Shown piece after piece: positions 1-7,435 of a stretch of DNA of 64,000 nucleotides (within the stretch, counting starts at the first letter, position 1; each line of letters starts with the position of its first letter). Source of the stretch: Solirubrobacteraceae bacterium (GTDB lineage: Bacteria > Actinomycetota > Thermoleophilia > Solirubrobacterales > Solirubrobacteraceae); NCBI GenBank assembly GCA_017882445.1, contig JADGPK010000006.1:1-64000 (forward strand), read 5' to 3'. The notes under the pieces were generated by a model, which saw nothing but the letters and a program-made list of their open reading frames with translations, was not told where the DNA came from and did not search any database. The position numbers and the translations under genes are program-made.

Positions 1-218
1 TCCGCGAATTTGGTCACCTGGCCGCCGAACTGCGACGTCTGAGTCGCCTCGAAGGCCTGGGACCACACGTTCCCGGGCAACGGGCTCGGCATGTTGGTGT
101 AGATCGTGGGGTAGATCACCATCGCGCTTGCTGCCCCAGCCGCGAGCGCCAAGAGGCCGGTTGCCGCGAGCAGCGCCGCAGCCAACTTCGCGGCTCTTCT
201 AGGAATCCTTCCAGTCAT
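1..218 (-). CDS. secreted protein of unknown function, N-terminal part only
   Basis: The reading frame runs off the left window edge, so only about 72 N-terminal residues are visible. It starts at the ATG at 218 behind a GGAGAG ribosome binding site. The N-terminus is a classical signal peptide: a basic start (MTGRIPRRAAK), an Ala/Leu-rich core and a likely cleavage after an Ala-Ser-Ala stretch. The mature part begins with a Tyr-Pro-rich segment that includes PSPLPGNVWSQAFEATQTSQF. I associate this kind of start with secreted proteins of Thermoleophilia that have no known function; that is recollection, not a search. The protein is probably exported. No enzymatic domain can be judged from this fragment. 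Confidence 0.7.
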   Translation of the reverse strand, partial: MTGRIPRRAAKLAAALLAATGLLALAAGAASAMVIYPTIYTNMPSPLPGNVWSQAFEATQTSQFGGQVTKFA

Positions 219-563
219 GTCTCTCCATTCCCGTCGTTGAGCCCCCGAACCGAACGGCCCTTGAGCATCCAATAACCCCCTCCAGGGGCCTGTTTGGACG
301 GCTGCTTGAACCCGGTGATTCCCATCCCATGCATGGTCCCCTCGTGCAGCGTTCTGTCGCTGCACAGCACCCGTCCGCGCTCGGACGCTAATCGGAAGCT
401 CGACTGCTGTCAACCCTCGGCGACGCCGCTGGCTCACGAAACGCCGTCTGCCGGCCGGGGATATACGTGGTTTTGCGGGGTGCTGTCCCGGCGGAGCGTT
501 TGACCCTCTCCCGCCAGAGGACCGCGCGGCTCGGTCGAAAACGCCAGTCCGCCAGTCCCAGAG
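219..563. other. gene-free stretch
   Basis: No convincing gene lies here. The stretch separates two minus-strand genes and should hold the promoter of the secreted-protein gene at 1-218. A small inverted repeat (CCCC, four-base loop, GGGG) at 277-288 is too short to call a terminator with confidence. Confidence 0.5.
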
Positions 564-1889
564 CTACCTGATGTACATCCCTGAGATCGCCCGCGCGATC
601 ACGAGCTGCTGGATCTCGGCGGTGCCCTCGAAGATGTCGTAGATCTTCGCGTCGCGGTGCCAGCGCTCGACGGGATACTCGCGCGTGTAGCCGTTGCCGC
701 CGAGGATCTGAATGGCGCGCTCGGTCACCCACACGGCCACCTCGCCGGCCTTCAGCTTGCTCATCGAGCCCTCGGCGTTCTCGAAGCGCACCTGGGTGCG
801 CCCCATCCACGAGGCGCGCCAGACGAGCAGGCGGGCAGCGTCGATCTCCAGCTTCATACGGGCCAACGTGAACGCGATCGCCTGGTTCTCGATGATCTTG
901 CGACCGAACTGTTCGCGCTCCTTGGAGTACTCGAGCGCGTACTCGTAGGCGGCGCGTGCGATGCCGAGGGCCTGGGCGCCCACGGTGGGGCGCGACGCCT
1001 CGAAGGTCTGCATCGCGGCCTGCGACTTGTTCTTCTTGCCCTCCCTCACGCGGGCGATGCGCTCGTCCAGCTTCTCCTTGCCGCCGAGGACGTTGCCGGC
1101 GGGGATCCGGCAGTCGTCGAGGAACACGTCGGCGGTGTGCGAGGCGCGCAGTCCGTGCTTGGAGACCTTGGTGCCCTGGGAGATCCCCTTGGCCTCGCTC
1201 ATCGGCACGACGAACGCCGCGTGGCCACGGGATCCCAGCTCAGGGTCGATGGTCGCGATGACGACGTGCACGTCCGCGATGCCTCCGTTGGTCGCCCACG
1301 CCTTCTGGCCGCTGATGATCCACTCGTTCGTCGCCTCGTCGAACTTGGCGCGCGTTCGCAGCGCCGAGACGTCAGAGCCGGCGTTCGGCTCCGAGGCGCA
1401 GAACGCGGCGACCTTGACGTCGTCCGGCGTCCCGAAGCAGCGTGGGATCCACTCGCCGATCTGCTCGCCCGAGCCCTGTCCGAAGATGGCTGCGACGGCG
1501 AGCACGGTGCCCATGATCGACATCCCGATCCCCGCATCGCCCCAGAACAGCTCCTCGTTGACGATCGGCAGGGTCAGGCCGGTGGGGTCGGCGAAGAACT
1601 GCGCCAGGCCCTCGAACCCGTACAGGCCGATCTTGGCCGCCTCCTGGATGATGGGCCAGGGGGTCTTCTCCTTCTCATCCCACTCGTGAGCGGCTGGACG
1701 GACGACATCGGCGGCGAAGCCGTGGACCCAGTCGCGAATGTCCTTCTGGTCCTGGGTCAGCGCCAGAGAGAACGTGACCTCCTGCTCGCCGACTCCCGCG
1801 ATCGCCTCGACAGCCGCCTCGGCGGCGGCGGGCGCCTCCGTGGCTGTGGAGCTCGGGCCTGACGAAACGGCTGAGGGCGGGGCTGACAT
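564..1889 (-). CDS. acyl-CoA dehydrogenase
   Basis: This FAD-dependent enzyme oxidises acyl-CoA to trans-2-enoyl-CoA, the first step of beta-oxidation or of branched-chain acyl-CoA breakdown. The 441-residue product has the family layout: an N-terminal helical domain, a middle beta domain with the flavin/substrate segment ASEPNAGSD and a tryptophan-containing SGQKAWATNG stretch, and a C-terminal helical domain. The likely catalytic glutamate is in IFEGTAEIQ, followed by the usual IAR ending. I chose the ATG at 1889 because AAAGGAGAG lies about 8 bases upstream. The frame stays open to 2192, but that extension has no family similarity. The first 40 or so residues are Ala/Ser/Pro-rich and precede the conserved part. 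Substrate chain length cannot be read from sequence. Confidence 0.93.
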   Translation of the reverse strand: MSAPPSAVSSGPSSTATEAPAAAEAAVEAIAGVGEQEVTFSLALTQDQKDIRDWVHGFAADVVRPAAHEWDEKEKTPWPIIQEAAKIGLYGFEGLAQFFADPTGLTLPIVNEELFWGDAGIGMSIMGTVLAVAAIFGQGSGEQIGEWIPRCFGTPDDVKVAAFCASEPNAGSDVSALRTRAKFDEATNEWIISGQKAWATNGGIADVHVVIATIDPELGSRGHAAFVVPMSEAKGISQGTKVSKHGLRASHTADVFLDDCRIPAGNVLGGKEKLDERIARVREGKKNKSQAAMQTFEASRPTVGAQALGIARAAYEYALEYSKEREQFGRKIIENQAIAFTLARMKLEIDAARLLVWRASWMGRTQVRFENAEGSMSKLKAGEVAVWVTERAIQILGGNGYTREYPVERWHRDAKIYDIFEGTAEIQQLVIARAISGMYIR

Positions 1890-1953
1890 CGAGGGTTCTC
1901 TCCTTTGGGTGGGGGGCGCCGCAGGGATGAGGGTGAAGGGCATCCGTCGCGGG

Positions 1954-1986
1954 CCCTTGACAGGGTCCACTGCGACCCTTGACAGG
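1954..1986. promoter_or_regulatory. paired 11-bp direct repeats upstream of acyl-CoA dehydrogenase
   Basis: The word CCCTTGACAGG occurs at 1954-1964 and again at 1976-1986. The repeats are offset by 22 bp, about two helical turns, and lie 65-97 bp upstream of the dehydrogenase start. Each contains TTGACA on the plus strand, so they could also be -35 boxes firing rightward. A binding site for a dimeric or tandem regulator is inference. Confidence 0.35.
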
Positions 1987-2146
1987 TTACCCCACGCGAG
2001 CAGCCATGTCTCGCACGGCGGGAGTCCGTGAGCGGCGCGCTCCCGCCCTGGGGTCAGTGTCGGCGCCCCGGAGGCGGGCCGGAGTTCGGCGCCCCGAGGC
2101 GCGCAGGGCCTCGACGCCCGGAGACCCGGCGGAGCCGATACAAAAC

Positions 2147-2165
2147 AAATCCGATCGGAATTCCG
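2147..2165. promoter_or_regulatory. candidate operator upstream of the sulfate importer
   Basis: Two overlapping perfect 10-bp palindromes, TCCGATCGGA (2150-2159) and CGGAATTCCG (2156-2165), lie about 70-85 bp upstream of the sulfate-binding protein start. The word AAATCCGATC (2147-2156) recurs in inverted orientation at 6390-6399, next to the start of the iron-binding protein gene. The Rrf2 regulator encoded at 5830-6288 is the obvious candidate to bind both. This assignment is inference. Confidence 0.35.
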
Positions 2166-2232
2166 GCTCAAATGCTGTAGCATTCTCCACATTCTGGCCT
2201 ATTCGAATGTTCTCGACGTAGAAAGTGATCAT

Positions 2233-3240
2233 ATGCCCATGCCCAGACGCACTGCCGCCATCGCCCTCTCGCTCATCGCCTCCGCGCTCGGCCTGACCGC
2301 GTGCGGATCCTCAAGCGCGGGCGGCAAGCACGTCACGCTCGTCGCCTACTCCACTCCGCAGGGAGTCTTCGAACAGCTAATCCCGGCGTTCGGGAAGACG
2401 GCGGCGGGCAGGGGAGCGTCCTTCAGCCAGTCCTACGGGCCCTCCGGCGAACAGAGCCGGTCCGTGGCCAACGGCCTGCACGCGGACGTCGTCAACTTCT
2501 CGCTGGAACCGGACGTCGAAAGGCTCGTCAAGGCGGGCCTCGTGTCTCCGACCTGGAACCAGAACTCGAGCCACGGCTTCGTATCTGAGTCCGTCGCGGT
2601 GATCATCGTGCGCAAGGGGAACCCCAAGCACATCGCCGGCTGGTCGGACCTGGTCAAGCCGGGCGTGCAGGTGCTCACCCCGAATCCGTTCACCTCAGGC
2701 GGCGCGCGCTGGAACGTCATGGCGGCCTACGGGGCGCAACTGAAGGAAGGCAAGACCCCATCCCAGGCGCAGGCCTATCTGACGGCGCTGTTCCACAACG
2801 TCGTCAGCCAGGACAGCTCCGCGCGCAACGCGCTGCAGACGTTCCTCGCCGGCCGCGGGGATGCGCTGATCGACTACGAGGACGAGGCGATCTCCGATGA
2901 GAAGAAGGGCGCGTCGATCGAATATGTGATCCCGAAGGACACGATCCTGATCCAGAACCCGATCGCCGTCGTCGGCGGCGGCGCCGGCGCGAGCTCGACA
3001 GAGGCTCAGAAGTTCGTGGAATACCTGCTCTCCCCGGCGGGCCAGGCGATCTGGGCCGCCAAGGGGTACCGCCCGGTGATCTCCGGCGTGGCCGGAGCCT
3101 CCAAGTTCCCCATCCCTCCCGGGCTGTTCACGATCGACTCGCTGGGCGGGTGGAAGACCGTGAGCAAGCAGTTCTTCGAACCGGAAACGGGCATCGTGAC
3201 GAGGATCGAGCAGTCGCTGGGAGTCTCCACTGCCAAGTAG
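2233..3240 (+). CDS. sbp: sulfate/thiosulfate-binding lipoprotein of an ABC importer
   Basis: This is the extracytoplasmic substrate-binding protein that delivers sulfate or thiosulfate to the CysTWA importer encoded just downstream. The 335-residue product begins with a lipoprotein signal (basic MPMPRRT, hydrophobic core, lipobox LTAC with the lipidated Cys at 24). The mature protein follows the family: a YSTPQG segment, a GPSGEQSRS segment, an NPFTSGGARWN segment and a late DYEDEAI segment, matching prokaryotic sulfate-binding proteins in order. The length is typical. The gene leads an operon in which cysT, cysW and cysA follow on the same strand. The ribosome binding site is weak. Sulfate versus thiosulfate preference cannot be decided here. 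Confidence 0.92.
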   Translation: MPMPRRTAAIALSLIASALGLTACGSSSAGGKHVTLVAYSTPQGVFEQLIPAFGKTAAGRGASFSQSYGPSGEQSRSVANGLHADVVNFSLEPDVERLVKAGLVSPTWNQNSSHGFVSESVAVIIVRKGNPKHIAGWSDLVKPGVQVLTPNPFTSGGARWNVMAAYGAQLKEGKTPSQAQAYLTALFHNVVSQDSSARNALQTFLAGRGDALIDYEDEAISDEKKGASIEYVIPKDTILIQNPIAVVGGGAGASSTEAQKFVEYLLSPAGQAIWAAKGYRPVISGVAGASKFPIPPGLFTIDSLGGWKTVSKQFFEPETGIVTRIEQSLGVSTAK

Positions 3241-3313
3241 CCCCGCGACCCTGGCGCTCGGGCGCCGACACGCGCGGACGGGCGGGCCTCGGCTCGCCGC
3301 GCGCGGCGGCGGC

Positions 3314-4081
3314 GTGCTCGGAAAGGGCCTCCTCGGCATCTACCTGACGGTGCTGGTGCTGCTGCCGGTTGCGGCGCTGCTGGCCAAGTCCGGAAACGGC
3401 GGCATCGGCGCGTTCTGGCGCGAGATATCCAATCCCGAGGCTCTGGCCGCGATCAAGCTCACCCTGGCGGCCTCGGCGATCGTGGTCATCGTGAACGCCG
3501 TCTTCGGAACGCTGGTCGCGTGGGTGCTGGTGCGCGACGAGTTCCCAGGCAAGGCGATCGTCAACGCCCTCATCGACCTTCCCTTCGCGCTGCCGACGAT
3601 CGTCGCCGGGGTGGTGCTGCTCGCGCTGTACGGCAAGAACAGCCCGGTTGGCATCGATGTGGCGTTCACGCGCGCGTCGGTGGTGGGGGCGCTTCTGTTC
3701 GTGACGCTTCCGTTCGTGGTGCGATCGGTCCAGCCGGTGCTGCTCGAGCTCGACCTGGCGATGGAGGAAGCGGCTGCCTCGCTGGGAGCGGGTCCGCTGA
3801 CGGTGCTGCGCCGCATCGTCCTGCCGACGCTCGCGCCGGCGATCATCTCGGGCGTGGCGCTCAGCTTCGCGCGAGCGGTCGGCGAGTTCGGCTCGCTGGT
3901 GCTGATCACCGGGAATCTGCCGTTCAAGACCGAGGCCGGCTCGGTCTACATCTTCGGGCAGATCCAGAACGAAAACCTCGCGGCGGCCGCCGCCGTGTCC
4001 GTGCTCCTGCTGCTCGCGGCGCTGCTCGTGCTGGGGCTGCTCGGATTCGCCGTGCGCAGGAGGTCAAGGCATGTCCTCTAG
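3314..4081 (+). CDS. cysT: sulfate ABC transporter permease CysT
   Basis: This is one of the two inner-membrane permease subunits of the sulfate importer. From the GTG at 3314 the product is 255 residues with about six hydrophobic helices. The ATPase-contacting EAA loop reads EEAAASLGAGPLTVLRR and is followed by LPTLAPA. The frame is open upstream to 3200, and its translation just before the GTG (PATLALGRR and onward) looks like the N-terminus I remember for actinobacterial CysT. No ATG or GTG lies in that stretch. A CTG at 3230 has GGGAG six bases upstream and would overlap the end of the preceding gene. The true start may therefore be a rare CTG. The 3' end overlaps cysW by 11 bp. Confidence 0.88.
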   Translation: MLGKGLLGIYLTVLVLLPVAALLAKSGNGGIGAFWREISNPEALAAIKLTLAASAIVVIVNAVFGTLVAWVLVRDEFPGKAIVNALIDLPFALPTIVAGVVLLALYGKNSPVGIDVAFTRASVVGALLFVTLPFVVRSVQPVLLELDLAMEEAAASLGAGPLTVLRRIVLPTLAPAIISGVALSFARAVGEFGSLVLITGNLPFKTEAGSVYIFGQIQNENLAAAAAVSVLLLLAALLVLGLLGFAVRRRSRHVL

Positions 4082-4877
4082 CAAGCTCGCGGCGCGCACG
4101 ATCGCCCTCGCGTATCTGGCGCTGCTGCTGTTGGCGCCGGTCCTGATGATCTTCTACCGAACGTTCGAGCACGGCGTCGCTCCCGTGTGGAGCGCGGTGA
4201 GCGCTCCGAATGCCCAGCACGCCTTCTGGCTGTCGCTCGAGATCGTGGCGATCGCGGTGCCGCTGAACACGGTCTTCGGGATCGGCATGGCCCTGTTGCT
4301 CGAGCGGGGACGCTTCCGGGGCAAGGCGCTGCTGGGGATGCTGATCGATCTGCCGTTCGCCATCTCCCCCGTCGTGGTCGGACTGTCGCTGGTGCTGGTC
4401 TACGGCAAAACCGGCTGGCTCGGCGACTGGCTTGCCGCACGGGGCATTCAGGTGATCTTCTCCGTCCCGGGCATGGTGATCGCCACGGCCGTGGTCTGCC
4501 TGCCGTTCGTCGTGCGCGAGACCGTGCCCGTGCTGCGCGAGCTCGGCGTCGACTCCGAGCAGGCGGCCGAGACGCTCGGCGCCAGCGCGTGGCAGGCCTT
4601 CTGGCGCGTCACCCTGCCCGGGATCCGCTGGGGCGTCGTCTACGGGGTCGTGCTGACGACCGCGCGCGCGCTCGGCGAGTTCGGCGCGGTGAGCATCGTG
4701 TCCGGGCGCGTCGAGGGCCAGACGCAGACGCTGCCCTTGTACGTTCAGGACCGCTTTGAGAACTTCGACTCCACCGGCGCCTACACGGCCGCCGTGGTGC
4801 TCGCGCTGCTCGCGCTCGCGACTCTGCTGGCCATGAATCTCCTGACCAGACGCACCCACCGTAGGACGGCGCTCTGA
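4071..4877 (+). CDS. cysW: sulfate ABC transporter permease CysW
   Basis: This is the second permease subunit of the sulfate importer, 268 residues with about six membrane segments. The EAA loop is [18 protein letters not shown] followed by TLPGI. CysT and CysW form the heterodimeric channel on which two CysA ATPases dock. The ATG at 4071 lies inside the end of cysT, and the TGA at 4875-4877 shares a base with the cysA start. The three genes are therefore almost certainly translationally coupled. Confidence 0.93.
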   Translation: MSSSKLAARTIALAYLALLLLAPVLMIFYRTFEHGVAPVWSAVSAPNAQHAFWLSLEIVAIAVPLNTVFGIGMALLLERGRFRGKALLGMLIDLPFAISPVVVGLSLVLVYGKTGWLGDWLAARGIQVIFSVPGMVIATAVVCLPFVVRETVPVLRELGVDSEQAAETLGASAWQAFWRVTLPGIRWGVVYGVVLTTARALGEFGAVSIVSGRVEGQTQTLPLYVQDRFENFDSTGAYTAAVVLALLALATLLAMNLLTRRTHRRTAL

Positions 4878-5833
4878 TGGCGATCGAGGTGCGCGAGGTG
4901 AGCAAGCGCTTCGGCGACTTCGTCGCGCTCGAGGACGTCAGCATCACGGTCTCAGACGGCGCTCTGACGGCCCTGCTGGGACCTAGCGGCAGCGGCAAGT
5001 CGACCCTGCTGCGGATCATCGCCGGCCTGGAGAGCCCGGACAGCGGCGAAGTGGTGATCGAGGGGAACGACGTCACCGACGCGCCCGCGCGCAGCCGCGG
5101 CGTGGGCTTCGTCTTCCAGCACTACGCGCCCTTCAAGCACATGACCGTGCACGACAACGTCGCGTTCGGCCTGAGCGTGCGCAAGCGGCCGAAGGACGAG
5201 ATCCGCGCGCGTGTGGAGGAGCTGCTGGGGCTGGTGCGGCTCAGCGGCCTGGCCGGGCGCTACCCCTCGCAGCTCTCCGGCGGGCAGCTGCAGCGCATGG
5301 CGCTCGCGCGCGCGCTGGCAGTCCAGCCACGGGTGCTGCTGCTCGACGAGCCGTTCGGCGCGCTGGACGCCCAGGTGCGCGCCGAGCTGCGTGAATGGCT
5401 GCGCAGGCTGCACGAGGAGATCCACGTCACCACGATCTTCGTCACCCACGATCAGGAGGAGGCGATGGAGGTAGCGGAGCAGATCGTGGTGATGAACGCC
5501 GGGCGGATCGAGCAGGCGGGAGCGCCGCGCGAGCTGTATGAGAGCCCGAGGAACGAGTTCGTGATGTCGTTCGTCGGTCCGGTCAACCGCCTCGGAGACG
5601 CCTTCCTGCGCCCCCACGACATCCAGATCCTGCCCGAGTCCAACGGCACCGGGACCGAGGCGCTCGTCGAGCGGGTCGTGCACCTGGGCTTCGAGGTGCG
5701 CGTCGAGCTCAAGCTGCACGACGGGCGAGACGTCTGGGCCCAGGTCACGCGTGAGGTGGCGCACGAGCTCGAGCTCACCGAGGGCCAGATCCTCTCGGTG
5801 CGCCTGCCCGCACCGCACGTGTTCGCGCGCTAA
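4877..5833 (+). CDS. cysA: sulfate ABC transporter ATPase CysA
   Basis: This is the cytoplasmic ATPase that powers sulfate import (318 residues). Walker A is GPSGSGKST at residues 35-43. The signature is [15 protein letters not shown], Walker B is [11 protein letters not shown], and the switch histidine is in [12 protein letters not shown]. The C-terminal part after about residue 235 is a TOBE-like regulatory domain with the LRPHDI segment typical of CysA. The ATG overlaps the cysW stop codon by one base. The gene converges on the Rrf2 regulator gene: the TAA here and the TAG of the opposite gene overlap in the four bases CTAA at 5830-5833. Confidence 0.94.
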   Translation: MAIEVREVSKRFGDFVALEDVSITVSDGALTALLGPSGSGKSTLLRIIAGLESPDSGEVVIEGNDVTDAPARSRGVGFVFQHYAPFKHMTVHDNVAFGLSVRKRPKDEIRARVEELLGLVRLSGLAGRYPSQLSGGQLQRMALARALAVQPRVLLLDEPFGALDAQVRAELREWLRRLHEEIHVTTIFVTHDQEEAMEVAEQIVVMNAGRIEQAGAPRELYESPRNEFVMSFVGPVNRLGDAFLRPHDIQILPESNGTGTEALVERVVHLGFEVRVELKLHDGRDVWAQVTREVAHELELTEGQILSVRLPAPHVFAR

Positions 5834-6288
5834 CGCGTCTGCCAGGCCTGCTCTTCGCGCGTGAGCGCGAGCACGTCCTTGGGCAGCTTGCCCGCGGCGA
5901 CGTCCGCCACGGTCACGCGCTCGAGGACTTTGCGCAGGTTGGCGCGCAGCGCGATCCAGACCTGCTGCAGCGATTCGGCCGAGCCGACGTATTCGATCTC
6001 CTCCGGGCGTTGCCCGCGCACGCCGACCAGCGGCCCCTCGACCGCCCGGATGATGTTCGCGAGGTTCACCTCGTCGGCCGGCTGAGCCAGCCAGTAGCCG
6101 CCCTCCGGCCCCCGCTGGCTGCGAACGATCCCCGACGAGCGCAGCTGGGTGAGGATGTTCTCCAGGAAGGAGACGGGGATGTTCTGAGCCTGCGCGACCT
6201 CGTCCACCTTGCGGGGCGAGCTCTGGCTGCTGTTGACCAGCTCCACGACGGCTCGCACGGCGTAGTCGGCCTTTGCGGTGACGTGCAT
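5830..6288 (-). CDS. Rrf2-family transcriptional regulator
   Basis: This is a winged-helix DNA-binding regulator of 152 residues. The start [17 protein letters not shown], the recognition region ([19 protein letters not shown]) and the wing ([10 protein letters not shown]) are typical of Rrf2/CymR/IscR proteins. No cysteine is present, so the [2Fe-2S] ligation used by IscR and NsrR is impossible. That favours a CymR-like partner- or metabolite-sensing mode. I chose the ATG at 6288 because AGGTGAG precedes it; the frame is open to 6345. The gene sits between a sulfate importer and an iron importer and is divergent from the latter, so local control of both is likely but inferred. A 12-bp palindrome just upstream may be an autoregulatory site. 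Confidence 0.9.
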   Translation of the reverse strand: MHVTAKADYAVRAVVELVNSSQSSPRKVDEVAQAQNIPVSFLENILTQLRSSGIVRSQRGPEGGYWLAQPADEVNLANIIRAVEGPLVGVRGQRPEEIEYVGSAESLQQVWIALRANLRKVLERVTVADVAAGKLPKDVLALTREEQAWQTR

Positions 6289-6305
6289 GCGTGGATTCTC
6301 ACCTA

Positions 6306-6317
6306 TTCGTCGACGAA
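6306..6317. promoter_or_regulatory. 12-bp palindrome upstream of the Rrf2 gene
   Basis: TTCGTCGACGAA is a perfect palindrome 18-29 bp upstream of the Rrf2 start, in the divergent spacer shared with the iron-binding protein gene. The flanking word CCTATTCG also occurs at 2198-2205 upstream of the sulfate-binding gene. An operator is plausible but unproven. Confidence 0.35.
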
Positions 6318-6389
6318 CCGGCGCGCTCGTGGCGAGCTTAGGCAACCCTAACCCCTGTGCTACCGTCCCCGTGTCATCCCGACCGCACA

Positions 6390-6399
6390 GATCGGATTT
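6390..6399. promoter_or_regulatory. inverted copy of the 10-bp word found upstream of the sulfate importer
   Basis: GATCGGATTT at 6390-6399 is the reverse complement of the word at 2147-2156. It lies 6-15 bases before the proposed TTG start of the iron-binding lipoprotein, where a bound repressor would block transcription or translation. Confidence 0.3.
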
Positions 6400-6404
6400 A
6401 CCAT

Positions 6405-7424
6405 TTGAGCCGCGGCAAGCCTCCCATCCTCAGCCCGCTCCTCGTGTGCGCCGGGCTGCTACTGAGCGCGTGCGGCGGCGCCGCCCGCGGCGGTCCTGCA
6501 CTCACCGTGTACAGCGGTCAGCACGAACAGACCACGGCCCTGCTGGTGGCGGCGTTCGAGAAGCAGAGCGGGATCGCCGTCAGCGTGCGCTCCGGCGACG
6601 AGGCCACGCTGGGCAACCAGATCCTGCAGGAGGGAGAAAGCTCGCCGGCGGACGTGTTCTATACAGAGAACACCCCCGTGCTGGAAGCGCTCGCGAAGAG
6701 GGGCCTGCTCGCCGAAGTCTCGGCCTCCACCCTGGCGAGTGTCCGCCGCAGCGACAGCTCCGCTCAGAGAGACTGGGTCGGCGTCTCGGCGCGTGTGTCA
6801 GCGCTCGTCTATGACCCCTCGCAGCTCGCGTCCACGCAGCTGCCCGCATCGATCCTCGAACTCGCCGAGCCGAGGTGGAAGGGCAAGCTCGGCTTCGCTC
6901 CCTCGGAGACCGACTTCCAGCCGCTGCTCAGCGCGATCGTCAAGCTCGACGGCACCGCCACGGCGGAACGGTGGCTCAGGGGACTGCAGTCCAACGGGCG
7001 GATCTACCCGGACAACGAGGCGGTCGTCAACCAGGTCAACAACGGCGAGAGCGCCGCGGGCCCGATCAACAGCTACTACTGGTATCGCCTGCGCGACGAG
7101 ACCGGCAGCCGAGGGACGCACTCGGCCCTGCACTACTACGCGCCGGGGGACCCGGGCGATCTCGTTGACGTCTCGGGAGCGGCCGTGCTCAGGGCGAGCT
7201 CGCACAAGGCCGCCGCGCAGGCCTTCCTCGCCTTCCTGATCAGCCGCACCGGCCAGGAGACGATCGCGCACAGCCATAGTTACGAGTACCCGCTGCGCCC
7301 CGGCGTGAGCCCAGCCGCCGGACTGCCGGCGCTGTCGGCGCTGCGGCCCGCGGCCCTGACGCCCGCACAGCTGGGCGACGGCGGGGCGGCGCTCGCGCTC
7401 GAGCAGAAGCTCGGATTGCTGTAG
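6405..7424 (+). CDS. fbpA: iron(III)-binding lipoprotein of an ABC importer
   Basis: This is the extracytoplasmic Fe(III)-binding component of the importer encoded downstream. The mature protein begins LTVYSGQHEQTT and continues with RSGDEATLGNQILQEG and SPADVFYTEN, the usual FbpA/FutA order. The SYYWYRL segment supplies the paired tyrosines that ligate iron in this family. I prefer the TTG at 6405. It gives a clean lipoprotein signal (MSRGKPPILSPLL) with lipobox LSAC and Cys23, and a 339-residue product. A GTG at 6357 in the same frame would add a non-signal-like extension. Neither start has a strong ribosome binding site. The permease gene follows 11 bp downstream. Confidence 0.88.
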   Translation: MSRGKPPILSPLLVCAGLLLSACGGAARGGPALTVYSGQHEQTTALLVAAFEKQSGIAVSVRSGDEATLGNQILQEGESSPADVFYTENTPVLEALAKRGLLAEVSASTLASVRRSDSSAQRDWVGVSARVSALVYDPSQLASTQLPASILELAEPRWKGKLGFAPSETDFQPLLSAIVKLDGTATAERWLRGLQSNGRIYPDNEAVVNQVNNGESAAGPINSYYWYRLRDETGSRGTHSALHYYAPGDPGDLVDVSGAAVLRASSHKAAAQAFLAFLISRTGQETIAHSHSYEYPLRPGVSPAAGLPALSALRPAALTPAQLGDGGAALALEQKLGLL

Positions 7425-7435
7425 GTGGCGGACTC

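Larger units (their letters stand above)
1890..2232. other. divergent intergenic region between acyl-CoA dehydrogenase and sulfate-binding protein genes
   Basis: This 343-bp divergent spacer contains no supported gene. It must hold promoters in both directions. The half next to the dehydrogenase carries the paired 11-bp repeats at 1954-1986. The half next to the sulfate-binding gene is clearly more AT-rich (2135-2232) and carries the palindromes at 2150-2165. Confidence 0.6.

Noticed and set aside
294..503. A 69-codon plus-strand frame near the left edge
   Set aside because: No ribosome binding site, no recognisable domain, and random-looking composition.
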